Positions 1 to 8,615 of a DNA stretch of 64,000 nt are shown here, in pieces. Origin of the DNA: a bacterium D16-51. Lineage in GTDB: Bacteria; Bacillota; Clostridia; Lachnospirales; Lachnospiraceae. The notes beneath the pieces were generated by a model. That model saw only the letters and a program-made list of their open reading frames with translations, was not told where the DNA came from and made no database searches. How positions within the stretch are numbered: position 1 is the stretch's first letter; every line of letters starts with the position of its first letter. The position numbers and the translations under genes are program-made. Where the stretch lies: assembly GCA_003612285.1 (NCBI GenBank), contig RAYE01000011.1, positions 1 through 64,000 of the forward strand, in the 5' to 3' direction.

Positions 1-84
1 GAATGACATTTCTGCCGCATCTATCTTTCCTGTGCGTATCGCATCATAAACCTTTTCCTTATCTTTCTGACATATCTGTATCAT
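1..84 (-). CDS. 5' end of an unidentified gene, cut by the window edge
   Basis: A reading frame starts with ATG at 84 on the minus strand and runs open for 28 codons to the window edge. It begins MIQICQKDKEKVYDA, a charged amphipathic start with no signal peptide. A strong ribosome site (CGGAGGTGG) lies about 4 bases upstream, and a TATAAT -10 element sits at 124-129 on the minus strand, so this is a real gene start rather than a chance frame. Too little is present to name a family. Confidence 0.55.
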   Translation of the reverse strand, partial: MIQICQKDKEKVYDAIRTGKIDAAEMSF

Positions 85-268
85 AAGCCACCTCCGTTTT
101 GGTATCATGGGAATTCCCCATTTATTATACCAGATTTTCATGATTTAGGCCAAAAGACTTATTGAAGTTATTTCCTTGTAAACTTGACTTTTTTCTTTAT
201 TTCTATGATAATAGGCTTTGTCTGCACTTAATGGTTAGTAACTCTTTTGCTGGTCTGCTTTCCCGGCA

Positions 269-324
269 GTACAGGCGTAAAATCCTTAGCATAGCTCGCT
301 GCGCCTACGTTTTTACACCTGCAC
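269..324. repeat. Imperfect inverted repeat
   Basis: Arms of about 16 bases at 269-284 and 309-324 (GTACAGGCGTAAAA against the complement GTGCAGGTGTAAAA) flank a GC-rich centre. It lies in the 447-base gap between the divergent gene at 1-84 and the hydratase. Apart from the -10 of the leftward gene and a ribosome site before the hydratase, I see nothing else in the gap. It could be a decayed miniature element or a structured leader. Confidence 0.35.
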
Positions 325-531
325 TCAAAAAAGCATCCTCACCAAAAGATAAGGTAATTAAATTGGGTTATATTAGTTGATAACTGTAAATTTATCCGGC
401 GTGCAGTATAAGTTATAGAAAACAGACAACTTACATATAAGAAGATGCCTGCTTTTTATGCTTGGTATTTATGCTGCCTGAAATGGCTGTGGGCAGTAAC
501 AATAGGAATAGAAATAGAAGGAGGGTAAACA

Positions 532-2814
532 ATGGTTAAATTATATGACAATGGTGTATTTCTGGTAAATGGTACAGAAATTGTAGAAGATACCAGTGAC
601 AGTGTTGCAGCAATACAGCAGAAGTGCAGGAAAGCGCTGTCAAAGGAAGAGGCGGCAAAGGGCACGATGGCATATGGGATTTTGGAGGCTCATAATACAT
701 CAGACAATATGGAAAACTTGCAGATTAAGTTTGATAAATTAACTTCACATGACATTACATTTGTTGGGATAATCCAGACAGCGAGGGCGTCTGGTCTTGA
801 AAAGTTTCCGGTGCCATATGTCTTGACGAACTGCCATAACAGCCTTTGTGCGGTAGGTGGGACAATTAATGAAGATGATCATATGTTTGGGCTTTCCTGT
901 GCAAAAAAGTATGGCGGGATGTATGTGCCGCCGCATCAGGCAGTTATCCATCAGTTTGCACGTGAAATGTTAGCAGGCGGCGGCAAGATGCTTCTTGGTT
1001 CTGATTCCCATACAAGGTATGGTGCGCTTGGGACAATGGCGATGGGCGAAGGCGGCCCTGAGCTTGTAAAGCAGCTTTTAAACCGTACTTATGATATTGC
1101 AAGGCCCGGTGTTGTTGCGATTTATCTGACAGGAGAGCCGCAGAAGGGAGTTGGCCCGCAAGATATTGCCCTTGCAATTATTGGCGCTGTGTTTGGTAAT
1201 GGCTACGTTAAAAATAAGGTAATGGAGTTTGTTGGAGATGGTGTGGCAAAGCTTTCGGCTGATTTCCGTATTGGCGTGGATGTTATGACAACGGAGACAA
1301 CCTGCCTGTCGTCTATTTGGACAACAGATGATAAAATCAAAGAGTTTTATGAGATTCATAAGCGTCCGGAAGATTATAAAGAATTAAAGCCTGCGGATGT
1401 GGCATATTATGACGGCATGGTCTATGTTGACCTTTCTGAGATTAAACCGATGGTTGCAATGCCATTCCACCCAAGCAATGTCTATACAATAGAAGAATTA
1501 AATGCAAATTTAATGGATATTCTTGATGACGTAGAAAAGAAAGCGCTTGTCAGCCTGGATAATAATAATATTAATTATACGCTTAAAGACAAGGTCCATA
1601 ATGGAAAATTATATGTAGAGCAGGGCGTTATCGCCGGATGTGCCGGCGGTGGGTTTGAAAATATCTGTGATGCGGCAGACATCCTGCGTGGGAAGAATAT
1701 TGGTGCGGATGAATTTTCACTAAGTGTTTATCCGTCCAGCCAGCCGGTATTTATGGAACTTGTAAAAAATGGGACAATTGCAGATTTGATGGCGACTGGT
1801 GCAACAGTGCGTTCAGCGTTCTGCGGGCCATGCTTTGGGGCAGGGGATGTCCCTCCAAACAATGGCCTGTCAATCCGCCATTCTACAAGGAACTTCCCGA
1901 ACCGTGAAGGCTCTAAGGTGACAAATGGGCAGATTGCTTCTGTTGCGCTGATGGACGCCCGTTCAATTGCGGCGACAGCGGCAAACCAGGGGTATTTAAC
2001 GGCAGCAACGGATGTAGATGTTGATTTTACGAAGCCAAAGTATTTCTTTGACAGTACAATTTATGAAAACCGTGTTTATAATGGGATTGGAAAAGCCGAT
2101 ACAGAAGCCAAAATCAAGTTTGGGCCTAATATTAAGGATTGGCCGGAGATGACAGCATTGACAGATAATATGGTATTAAAGGTGGTTTCCGAAATACATG
2201 ACCCGGTTACGACAACAGATGAATTGATTCCATCTGGCGAGACTTCTTCTTTCCGTTCTAACCCGCTTGGGCTTGCTGAGTTTACATTGTCCCGGAAAGA
2301 CCCAGAATATGTTGGGAAGGCAAAAGAAGTACAGAAGGCAGAGAAAGCAAGGATTGCAGGGGAAGATATTTTTGCCGCCTGCCCTGAAATAAAAGAAGTG
2401 TTTGAAAAGATTAATGGGACATTTGATGTAAAGCCTGAAGAGACGCAGATTGGCAGCATGATTTATGCAGTAAAACCGGGCGACGGCTCTGCGCGCGAGC
2501 AGGCGGCTTCCTGCCAGAAGGTGCTTGGCGGTATGGCAAATATTGCGAAGGAATATGCAACAAAGAGGTACCGCTCTAACCTGATTAACTGGGGGATGCT
2601 TCCGTTCTTATATCCGGATGAAATACCTTTTTCGAAGGGGGATTTTATTTTTATCAGGGATGTGAAGAAGGCGGTAGAAGAAAAGGCGGATACGATTAAG
2701 GCATATGTGGTTGGGAAAGATATGCAGGAATTTGAACTGCGCCTTGGCGATTTGACAGATGACGAAAGGGAAATTATTGCAAAGGGATGCCTGATAAATT
2801 ATTATCGTGGATAA
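532..2814 (+). CDS. Aconitase-family hydratase (YbhJ-like)
   Basis: A 760-residue protein of the aconitase superfamily, resembling the YbhJ-type hydratases rather than canonical AcnA/AcnB. Such enzymes carry a 4Fe-4S cluster and dehydrate/rehydrate hydroxy acids; the exact substrate is not known from sequence. Visible signatures are GSDSHTRYG near residues 155-163, a cluster cysteine in AGCAGGG near 370, the CGPC pair near 429-432, and the swivel-domain motif [14 protein letters not shown] near 679-692. The start ATG follows AAGGAGGG with good spacing. It appears monocistronic, ending at a strong terminator. A citrate/isocitrate role is possible but cannot be assumed. Confidence 0.85.
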   Translation: MVKLYDNGVFLVNGTEIVEDTSDSVAAIQQKCRKALSKEEAAKGTMAYGILEAHNTSDNMENLQIKFDKLTSHDITFVGIIQTARASGLEKFPVPYVLTNCHNSLCAVGGTINEDDHMFGLSCAKKYGGMYVPPHQAVIHQFAREMLAGGGKMLLGSDSHTRYGALGTMAMGEGGPELVKQLLNRTYDIARPGVVAIYLTGEPQKGVGPQDIALAIIGAVFGNGYVKNKVMEFVGDGVAKLSADFRIGVDVMTTETTCLSSIWTTDDKIKEFYEIHKRPEDYKELKPADVAYYDGMVYVDLSEIKPMVAMPFHPSNVYTIEELNANLMDILDDVEKKALVSLDNNNINYTLKDKVHNGKLYVEQGVIAGCAGGGFENICDAADILRGKNIGADEFSLSVYPSSQPVFMELVKNGTIADLMATGATVRSAFCGPCFGAGDVPPNNGLSIRHSTRNFPNREGSKVTNGQIASVALMDARSIAATAANQGYLTAATDVDVDFTKPKYFFDSTIYENRVYNGIGKADTEAKIKFGPNIKDWPEMTALTDNMVLKVVSEIHDPVTTTDELIPSGETSSFRSNPLGLAEFTLSRKDPEYVGKAKEVQKAEKARIAGEDIFAACPEIKEVFEKINGTFDVKPEETQIGSMIYAVKPGDGSAREQAASCQKVLGGMANIAKEYATKRYRSNLINWGMLPFLYPDEIPFSKGDFIFIRDVKKAVEEKADTIKAYVVGKDMQEFELRLGDLTDDEREIIAKGCLINYYRG

Positions 2815-2848
2815 GATATTGTAAATAATTAGTTTTAATGTTAACAGT

Positions 2849-2892
2849 AAAAAACCGTTCAGGATGATGATAGTGTTCTGAACGGTTTTTTA
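2849..2892 (+). terminator. Rho-independent terminator of the hydratase gene
   Basis: Complementary arms AAAACCGTTCAG and CTGAACGGTTTT are separated by about 15 bases and followed by a T run, 35 bases after the stop codon. The A run upstream could let it act on the opposite strand as well. Confidence 0.8.
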
Positions 2893-2895
2893 CTA

Positions 2896-2930
2896 AGGAA
2901 CTGTTAAGAAATTAATTCTTAACAGTTCCT
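2896..2930. terminator. Perfect 15-bp hairpin at the end of the DUF4321 gene
   Basis: Two perfectly complementary 15-base arms (AGGAACTGTTAAGAA and its complement) are separated by ATTAA. The right arm reaches the stop codon of the leftward DUF4321 gene. In that direction only a weak T tract follows, so it may be a terminator helper, an mRNA 3' stabiliser or a small palindromic repeat. A similar AAGGAACTGCC/GGCAGTTCCTT pair lies inside the mobile element at 33718-33958. Confidence 0.5.
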
Positions 2931-3189
2931 AAATAAAGTGATAAATAATGATTCCGATAAGTATCCCGATAATGCTTCCAATCGTGATTTTAATTTTTAG
3001 CGCAAAGGTCAGTACCAAGACCCCGAGGTCTAATGTAAGCGGCTGGGTCAGCCCAAAGTTTTTGCCATAATTTAACCAGGAAAGGAAGGAGACGTTTGCA
3101 GCTGCCTGCGCAATAAAGCTTCCAAGGACGATGCCTGCCAATAGCAGCAGGAACAGTGCCCAGTTGTTTTTTCCGGCGCCTTTTGCCAT
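2929..3189 (-). CDS. DUF4321 small membrane protein
   Basis: An 86-residue protein with the DUF4321 pattern common in Clostridia. A short basic start (MAKGAGKNN) precedes a hydrophobic helix (WALFLLLLAGIVLGSFIA). A linker follows, and then a second hydrophobic C-terminal segment rich in Ile that reaches the last residue. The function of the family is not established. The ATG follows GGAGGT. A consensus promoter drives it alone, convergent with the hydratase. Length and topology match the family. Confidence 0.8.
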   Translation of the reverse strand: MAKGAGKNNWALFLLLLAGIVLGSFIAQAAANVSFLSWLNYGKNFGLTQPLTLDLGVLVLTFALKIKITIGSIIGILIGIIIYHFI

Positions 3190-3227
3190 GATGTACCTCC
3201 AATATATTTTCTTTTTAGTTCTTGTAT

Positions 3228-3256
3228 ATTATACATGAGCAGTTAATAAACGTCAA
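3228..3256 (-). promoter_or_regulatory. Promoter of the DUF4321 gene
   Basis: Read on the minus strand: TTGACG at 3256-3251, a 17-base spacer, TATAAT at 3233-3228. Only one base departs from the sigma-A consensus. Confidence 0.8.
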
Positions 3257-3376
3257 ATTTTGGAAGGCAGGATAGTATTGATTAGATACTATAACTTTAC
3301 TTTTTGTGCTATGTTGTCTATAATAGAAATTATTAGATGGTATTAGATGTTTAATATAGAAAAGGTGGTGGTTTGT

Positions 3377-3559
3377 ATGGCTGAGAAAGAGATGCTGCAA
3401 AAAAATATCGAAGAGTTTTCGAGATTGCAGGGATATATGCTTTTGACCGAAAAAGATTCAGAAATATATAAAGCTATGAAAGTAAGATATATTGAATTAT
3501 AAATCATACTGACATCTTCTGGCATTAATCTTACAGAAATTGACAGGATAAAAGAATAA
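3377..3559 (+). pseudogene. Small gene interrupted by an in-frame stop
   Basis: ATG at 3377 follows AGGTGGTGG. The frame codes 41 residues (MAEKEMLQKNIEEF through RYIEL), meets TAA at 3500-3502, then stays open for 18 more codons (IILTSSGINLTEIDRIKE) to a second TAA at 3557. The two parts read as one charged, helical ~60-residue protein, so the first stop looks like a single AAA-to-TAA change. A terminator follows directly. It resembles short uncharacterised proteins of Lachnospiraceae; no function can be given. The 41-residue product may still be made. Confidence 0.5.
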
Positions 3560-3577
3560 CAGTTTTTAAATAAAGAA

Positions 3578-3604
3578 GCCCTACTGTTCTGCAGTGGGGT
3601 TTTG
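3578..3604 (+). terminator. Terminator after the broken small gene
   Basis: Hairpin CCCTACTG / CAGTGGGG with loop TTCTG and a T tract, 20 bases after the second stop codon. Confidence 0.65.
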
Positions 3605-3717
3605 ATATTGCAAGAAATGCTGCAACAGTGGTGGAATACAACTATTCCTTGAATTTCTGGCATATTTGAAAATTTATGCATATTTTTTAGGGGAAAGAAA
3701 TAAATTATAATAGAGGA

Positions 3718-3897
3718 ATTATGCCGTAACAGTTCAGCCTTCCATAAAATGCGAGGATTTTTGACATGCTTTTTGTCAAAAATATGAGTTTTACGGTGCC
3801 ATTTTGCACGCATTTTGTGCAAAATGTGTACATCAACAGTGCTGAAAGCACTGCTGTGTAACTATGAAGCCGCAAGGCTGAATAGTTACATTATGCC
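3718..3897 (+). mobile_element. 164-bp miniature inverted-repeat element, copy 1
   Basis: The core at 3726-3889 is flanked by the direct repeat ATTATGCC (3718-3725 and 3890-3897). The ends are imperfect inverted repeats: GTAACAGTTCAGCCTT on the left and GTAACTATTCAGCCTT on the complement of the right end. The core has no gene and folds into successive hairpins: ATTTTTGACA/TGTCAAAAAT, CATTTTGCAC/GTGCAAAATG, CAGTGCT/AGCACTG and GTAACTAT/ATAGTTAC. A near-identical copy of the same length lies inverted at 12022-12201 with a different 8-bp duplication. This is the signature of a non-autonomous transposable element. Confidence 0.85.
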
Positions 3898-3918
3898 GGT
3901 GAATTAGAAAGGAAATGA

Positions 3919-3947
3919 TTGTGATATTTAGAAAGCTGTGTTATAAT
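3919..3947 (+). promoter_or_regulatory. Promoter of the LCP gene pair
   Basis: TTGTGA at 3919-3924, a 17-base spacer and TATAAT at 3942-3947, about 30 bases before the first LCP start and just downstream of the miniature element. Confidence 0.75.
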
Positions 3948-3977
3948 GGCTTCGGGTATTGAGACGAGGGGGAATTT

Positions 3978-5054
3978 ATGTGGAAAAAGTTTATTATAGG
4001 GATTCTTGTGATTCTGAGCGCTGTAGCAGGGTTTACCCTGGCGAAGGTAGAAAATACGATGCAGTACACCTTGAACCAGGTGAAGAGGGACAAGGAGTCC
4101 GCACTGGATAAAGTGGATTTAAGCGGGATTAAGCTTGCGTCAGATGATGACATTGTAAATATCCTGTTGATAGGAAATGACTACAGGAAGGAAAAATTAT
4201 ATACTGCATCAGGGCTTACGGATGTTATGATGATTGGCACACTGGATAAAAAGCATAACACATTGAAAATTACTACACTGATGCGTGATATGCTTGTTGA
4301 AGTTACAGAAAAAGAGGAACTTAGGAAACTGAATTCTGCCTACGATTTTGGCGGAGTGAAAAATTTGTACAAGACAATTGCGAAAAATTTTAATATCAGG
4401 CTGGATGGGTATGTAATGGTGGGGTTTGATGCTTTTGAGAAGATTGTCAATGCAGTTGGCGGTGTGAAGATAGAACTTACTGATACGGAGGCCCGTTATC
4501 TGAATATGACGAATTACATACGGAAACACAAAAACAGGAAAGTAAAGGCGGGGAAACAGATTTTAAATGGAGACCAGGCACTTGCATACTGCCGTATCCG
4601 AAAGGGGAAGGATAAGATCGGGGAGCCGGTCAGGACGGTAAATGGTTTAATAGATGACTATGGCCGTACATGGCGGCAGAGGACGGTTGTCAGCGCTGTT
4701 TTTGATAAAATGAAGGGGCTTCCGATGAAGGACTGGATTATGACAGCCAATAAAGTTCTGCCATCTGTAGAGACTGATTTGGATAACAGCAGCATTCTTG
4801 GTTATATTAAGGATGTTATCATGATGGGGACAACAGATGTTTTTCAGCTTCAGATTCCAAGGAATGGTTATTTCAGGGAAGGAAAAAAGACAGAGTTCCC
4901 AACAAGCGAGGGGGATTCCCTTGTACCGACAGATGGGGTGGGTACAGAATTTGATACTTCGGAAAATGCAAAAATCCTGCATAAGTTTGTTTTTAAGTAT
5001 AATGGGAAAAAGGATTTTTCCTATGGGAAGGCAGATGGACAGGCAGCAAATTAG
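3978..5054 (+). CDS. LytR-CpsA-Psr (LCP) family wall-polymer ligase, first of two
   Basis: A 358-residue protein with one N-terminal membrane helix (residues ~4-22) and an extracellular LCP domain. LCP enzymes transfer lipid-linked anionic polymers (teichoic acids, capsule) to peptidoglycan. Motifs include NILLIGNDYRK near 60-70, LMRDMLVEV near 105 with the conserved Arg-Asp, YCRIRKG near 205 and DYGRTWRQRTV near 230 with the conserved arginines. Start follows GAGGGGG. It forms a transcription unit with the next gene, 26 bases downstream, which is a clear paralogue: a local duplication. The ligand attached is unknown; no teichoic-acid synthesis genes are adjacent. Confidence 0.88.
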   Translation: MWKKFIIGILVILSAVAGFTLAKVENTMQYTLNQVKRDKESALDKVDLSGIKLASDDDIVNILLIGNDYRKEKLYTASGLTDVMMIGTLDKKHNTLKITTLMRDMLVEVTEKEELRKLNSAYDFGGVKNLYKTIAKNFNIRLDGYVMVGFDAFEKIVNAVGGVKIELTDTEARYLNMTNYIRKHKNRKVKAGKQILNGDQALAYCRIRKGKDKIGEPVRTVNGLIDDYGRTWRQRTVVSAVFDKMKGLPMKDWIMTANKVLPSVETDLDNSSILGYIKDVIMMGTTDVFQLQIPRNGYFREGKKTEFPTSEGDSLVPTDGVGTEFDTSENAKILHKFVFKYNGKKDFSYGKADGQAAN

Positions 5055-5080
5055 TGTACGAGGATAGAGAGGGTTAAAAT

Positions 5081-6124
5081 ATGTGGAAAAAAATTGTATT
5101 TGGTTTTTTAATGGTTCTTAGTATTCTTGCTGGTTTTTTGGCAGCAAAAGCGCAGGTGACTTTTTTTGACACTTTGAACCATGTACAGCGTGATTATGAT
5201 ACTGTGTTGGAAAATGTAGATTTAAGCGGGATTAAGGTAAATTCAGATGATGATATCATCAATATATTGGTTGTTGGCAATGATTACCGAAAAGAAAAGA
5301 ACTATACAGCATCTGGACTGACAGATACGATGATTATAGCAACTATGGATTTAAAACATGGCACATTGAAGATGGCATCTTTGATGCGCGATAATTATGT
5401 GGATATCCCAGGCTATGGGTATAGTAAATTAAATGCAGCGAATTCTTATGGCGGGATTGAGCTTTTGTATAAGACAATTGCAACCAATTTTAATATTGAG
5501 TTAGACGGCTATGTGGAAGTAGGGTTTAAAGCGTTTACAGATGTTGTGGACGCAGTCGGTGGTGTTGAACTGGAGCTTACGGAATCAGAAGCTGAATATC
5601 TGAATACAACAAATTATATCCGTAAAAAAGATTCCAGGAACGTAAAAGTCGGGAAGCAGACATTAAATGGCGCACAGGCACTGGGGTATTGCCGTATCCG
5701 TAAGAAAGGGGTAACGATTACAGGGCTTCGTGACGACTATGGCCGTACCTGGCGCCAGAGGACAGTAATTAAGGCGGTATTTGATAAAGTAAAGTCCCTT
5801 CCAATGACAGAATGGCTTGACATTGCAAATAAACTTCTGGGTAATATAAAGACTGATTTGACAAATGATAAGATAATAGGCTATGTGACGGATTGTGTCA
5901 TGCTGGGTACAACGGAAATCCACCAGCTTCAGATTCCATTAGAAGGGTATTACCGTTCTTCCTATACTGGCGAGTTTAGCGCAGGCGACTGTCTTGTAAT
6001 GACAGACGGCACCAGTTCAACTTTGTCGCCGGCGGCGAATGCAGAGGCATTAAATAATTTTATATTTAAGTATAATGGAAAACAGCCGTTTACTTATGGT
6101 ACGTATACAAGTAAAGAAGAATAA
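5081..6124 (+). CDS. LCP family wall-polymer ligase, second of two
   Basis: A 347-residue paralogue of the preceding protein with the same plan: membrane helix at ~4-22, then NILVVGNDYRK, SLMRDNYVDI, GYCRIRK and DYGRTWRQRTV. The start sits after AGAGGG. Similarity runs through the whole length, including the membrane helix, so the pair arose by tandem duplication of an entire gene. Differences are concentrated near the C-terminus and around the insert after YCRIRK, where this copy is about 11 residues shorter. The gene ends at a symmetric terminator shared with the convergent carboxypeptidase gene. Confidence 0.88.
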   Translation: MWKKIVFGFLMVLSILAGFLAAKAQVTFFDTLNHVQRDYDTVLENVDLSGIKVNSDDDIINILVVGNDYRKEKNYTASGLTDTMIIATMDLKHGTLKMASLMRDNYVDIPGYGYSKLNAANSYGGIELLYKTIATNFNIELDGYVEVGFKAFTDVVDAVGGVELELTESEAEYLNTTNYIRKKDSRNVKVGKQTLNGAQALGYCRIRKKGVTITGLRDDYGRTWRQRTVIKAVFDKVKSLPMTEWLDIANKLLGNIKTDLTNDKIIGYVTDCVMLGTTEIHQLQIPLEGYYRSSYTGEFSAGDCLVMTDGTSSTLSPAANAEALNNFIFKYNGKQPFTYGTYTSKEE

Positions 6125-6140
6125 GTTTTTGGATATTGAA

Positions 6141-6178
6141 ACAGAAAAGGGCACCGGCAGGCGGCGCCTTTTTCTGTT
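6141..6178. terminator. Bidirectional terminator
   Basis: ACAGAAAAGGGCACCG pairs with CGGCGCCTTTTTCTGT around a short loop. A-rich and T-rich flanks allow action in both directions, between convergent LCP and carboxypeptidase genes. Confidence 0.8.
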
Positions 6179-6193
6179 TTATCAAGTTTTCGT

Positions 6194-7486
6194 TTATGAA
6201 AAAAGAAATTTATGGAATGTTTTTTGCAGGTAATCAGGGAAGGAGGCTTTTTTAATTGTCTCTGCAGAGTGGATGGGGAGTGCCCCGATTTTTTTTCCGT
6301 CTAGAAGATAAGTGACTGTCCCGATTTTCTGCCCTTCCTTAATGGGTGCGGTAATTTTTTTGTGGTAGCTGATTTTTCGTTTAATATTATCTGCGCTTTC
6401 TTTATTGGTCAGCGTATAATAAAAATTTTTTTCAATGCGTGGGATAACATAGTCTTTTGAACCTCCAAGTATTCTTTGCTTTTTTAAGGGAATGTCATCA
6501 ATTTTTTCCTGATAGCTGGAGCAGTTTGCAAAGCCATAGTCCAAAAGAGCCGCAGCCTGGGTAAAGCGCACCATATGGTCTGGAGCCGCCATAATAACGG
6601 CAGTGAGGCTGATGCCGTCGCGTGATGCCGTTGCAGACAGGCAGTATTTTGCTTTTGAGGTTGAGCCTGTTTTGAGGCCGGTAATGCCGTTGTAAGTGCG
6701 GATTAGTTTATTTGTATTTGTCAGACCAAACTGGCTTTCGCCTTTTTTTGTTTTATGGGTGATTTCATCCATCCATACGGTGGAATATTTAGAGATTTCA
6801 GGGTGCTTTGTAATCAGTTCACGAGACATTAATGCAACGTCGTAGGCGCTGCTGTAATGTCCGCTTTGGATAGAATCATCCAGGCCGTTGCAGTTTTTAA
6901 AGTTTGTATGTACCATTCCAAGTTCCTTTGCCTTCTGGTTCATCATTTTAACAAAGGAAGTTTCTGATCCTCCGATTAACTCTGCCATTGCAACTGCGGC
7001 GTCGTTTGCGCTTGCAATGCTGATACATTTAATCATATCATGGACTGTCTGTGTTTCGCCTGGTTCTAAAAAAACCTGGGAACCGCCCATCTGTGCTGCG
7101 TAATTGCTGACAGAAACAGGATCTTCCAGGGAAATCTTTCCCTTTTCTAATGCTTCAAAAATCAGCAGCAGAGTCATAATCTTTGTAATACTGGCTGGAA
7201 CCAGCTCTGTATCTTTTGATTTTTCATAGAGGATACGCCCGCTGTTATTTTCAATTAAAACAGCAGCTTTTGCTGTCAGGTTCAGCGTGTCGTTTGTTTC
7301 AACGCCTTCCTGTGCTGTTTTTTGAAAGCAAAGGCCCCTATCTGCAAAAGAGGAGGCAAAAGCAACAGGACAAGTGGCAATTATGGAAAGCCCGGTAACA
7401 GATAGGAGCAGTAAGCTTGCAATAACAATACGGAAGGAAGACAAAACAGAAGTGTGGTTTTCATTTCTTTGATTCAGAAAAGCCAT
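6194..7486 (-). CDS. dacF: D-alanyl-D-alanine carboxypeptidase (DacF-like PBP)
   Basis: A low-molecular-weight penicillin-binding protein that trims D-Ala from peptidoglycan stem peptides outside the membrane. Peptidase S11 motifs are complete: SITK at residues 99-102, SAN at 159-161 and KTG at 272-274. A signal sequence (hydrophobic core ~20-45) leads it out, and a C-terminal PBP5-type beta domain follows. I chose ATG at 7486, which follows AAAAGGA by 8 bases, over the TTG six codons upstream, which has no ribosome site. About 430 residues is normal for the family. The symbol is by family resemblance; dacA-type is an alternative. Confidence 0.88.
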   Translation of the reverse strand: MAFLNQRNENHTSVLSSFRIVIASLLLLSVTGLSIIATCPVAFASSFADRGLCFQKTAQEGVETNDTLNLTAKAAVLIENNSGRILYEKSKDTELVPASITKIMTLLLIFEALEKGKISLEDPVSVSNYAAQMGGSQVFLEPGETQTVHDMIKCISIASANDAAVAMAELIGGSETSFVKMMNQKAKELGMVHTNFKNCNGLDDSIQSGHYSSAYDVALMSRELITKHPEISKYSTVWMDEITHKTKKGESQFGLTNTNKLIRTYNGITGLKTGSTSKAKYCLSATASRDGISLTAVIMAAPDHMVRFTQAAALLDYGFANCSSYQEKIDDIPLKKQRILGGSKDYVIPRIEKNFYYTLTNKESADNIKRKISYHKKITAPIKEGQKIGTVTYLLDGKKIGALPIHSAETIKKASFPDYLQKTFHKFLFS

Positions 7487-7563
7487 GATAAATATCCTTT
7501 TCAACCTTATTTATTTTAATATATTATCATTGGCAGAGAATTATGACAGTTCAGCAGGAATGG

Positions 7564-7592
7564 TTGCTTTTTGCCTTAAAGAATGCTACAAT
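7564..7592 (+). promoter_or_regulatory. Promoter of the yhbY-nadD-yqeK-rsfS operon
   Basis: TTGCTT at 7564-7569, 17-base spacer, TACAAT at 7587-7592, 36 bases before the chosen yhbY start. Confidence 0.7.
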
Positions 7593-7627
7593 CAGAAATT
7601 GAATGGCAGAAGGAAAGGAAGAGTAGG

Positions 7628-7990
7628 ATGACAAGCAAAGAAAGAGCAGGATTAAGAGCACAGGCAATGAAACTTGATAGTATTTTCCAGATTGGGAAGG
7701 CGAGCCTGACGCCGCAATTCGTAGAAGCGGTTAAGGACGCGCTGGCAGCACGGGAGCTGATTAAAATTTCTGTATTAAAAAATTGTGCAGACGACCCGGC
7801 AGAGCTGGCTGAGATAGTTTCTGAGCGTACTGGTTCACAGGTAGTGCAGGTGATCGGCAAGAAAATTGTATTATACAAAAAAAATATGGAAAAAGAAGAA
7901 AAAAGGCGCCGTGCGGTAAAATCGCAGGCAGTAAAGAAAAAGCCGGTTTCTGATAAAGTGGCGGCAAAGAGAGCAAGGCGTAATGGGTAA
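7628..7990 (+). CDS. yhbY: YhbY family RNA-binding protein
   Basis: A 120-residue protein with a CRS1-YhbY domain in the first ~95 residues (MTSKERAGLRAQA, FQIGKASLTPQF, RTGSQVVQVIGKKIVLYK) and a very basic Lys/Arg tail. Family members bind RNA and associate with pre-50S ribosomes. I use the internal ATG at 7628 after AGGAAGAG because the family begins at this point; the longer frame from 7583 adds 15 unrelated residues. It overlaps nadD by 8 bases, implying translational coupling, and heads a common Firmicute operon. Confidence 0.88.
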   Translation: MTSKERAGLRAQAMKLDSIFQIGKASLTPQFVEAVKDALAARELIKISVLKNCADDPAELAEIVSERTGSQVVQVIGKKIVLYKKNMEKEEKRRRAVKSQAVKKKPVSDKVAAKRARRNG

Positions 7991-8594
7991 GACGGGCATT
8001 ATGGGAGGGACATTCGACCCAGTCCATTGTGCGCATTTACGGATGGCACGCTGCGCAATGGAGCAAAAAAAATTAGACAGGGTTTTATTTATGCCTTCTA
8101 AAAAACCACCTCATAAAGCAGGGAAAGATGTTTCCGATGAGCGGCTGCGGGCACGGCTTGTCAGGCTGGCGATAGAGGATGAAGAAGGTTTTTGCTTCTC
8201 AGATTTTGAGTTAAGGCGTGAAGGGACAACTTACACAGCAAAAACGCTGTCTTTATTAAAAAAGCAGTGCCCAAAAGAAGAGTTCTATTTTATAATGGGC
8301 AGTGATTCCCTGTTCCAGTTTGCGTATTGGTATCACCCGGAGGAAATAGCAAAACATGCTGTGATTCTTGCCGTAAACCGGGGAAATATGGACGCAGGGC
8401 AGATGGAAGAGCAGGCGGGTCTTTTGGCAGAAAGATTTCATGGGAGGTTTGAGCTTGTCCAAATGGAGAAAATGGATGTCAGTTCCAGTTTAATCCGTGA
8501 AAAGCTTATAAAAGGGGAAGAAGTCCGTGGAATGCTTCCCAAAAAGGTATATGAATATATTATAGAAAATGGATGTTATGGTTTAGATAAGTAA
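7983..8594 (+). CDS. nadD: Nicotinate-nucleotide adenylyltransferase
   Basis: A 203-residue cytoplasmic enzyme that joins ATP and nicotinate mononucleotide to give deamido-NAD, the shared late step of NAD synthesis. The nucleotidyltransferase motif GGTFDPVHCAH is at residues ~8-18, the substrate motif IMGSDSLFQF is near 100, and SSSLIREK near 165 corresponds to the ISSTxxR loop. Length is typical. It overlaps the end of yhbY and sits 21 bases before yqeK. Confidence 0.93.
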   Translation: MGKTGIMGGTFDPVHCAHLRMARCAMEQKKLDRVLFMPSKKPPHKAGKDVSDERLRARLVRLAIEDEEGFCFSDFELRREGTTYTAKTLSLLKKQCPKEEFYFIMGSDSLFQFAYWYHPEEIAKHAVILAVNRGNMDAGQMEEQAGLLAERFHGRFELVQMEKMDVSSSLIREKLIKGEEVRGMLPKKVYEYIIENGCYGLDK

Positions 8595-8615
8595 TAGTGG
8601 CATGGAGGCTGAAAA

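Noticed and set aside
162-380. 72-codon open frame after the window start
   Set aside because: It overlaps an inverted repeat, lacks a ribosome site and has an improbable composition.
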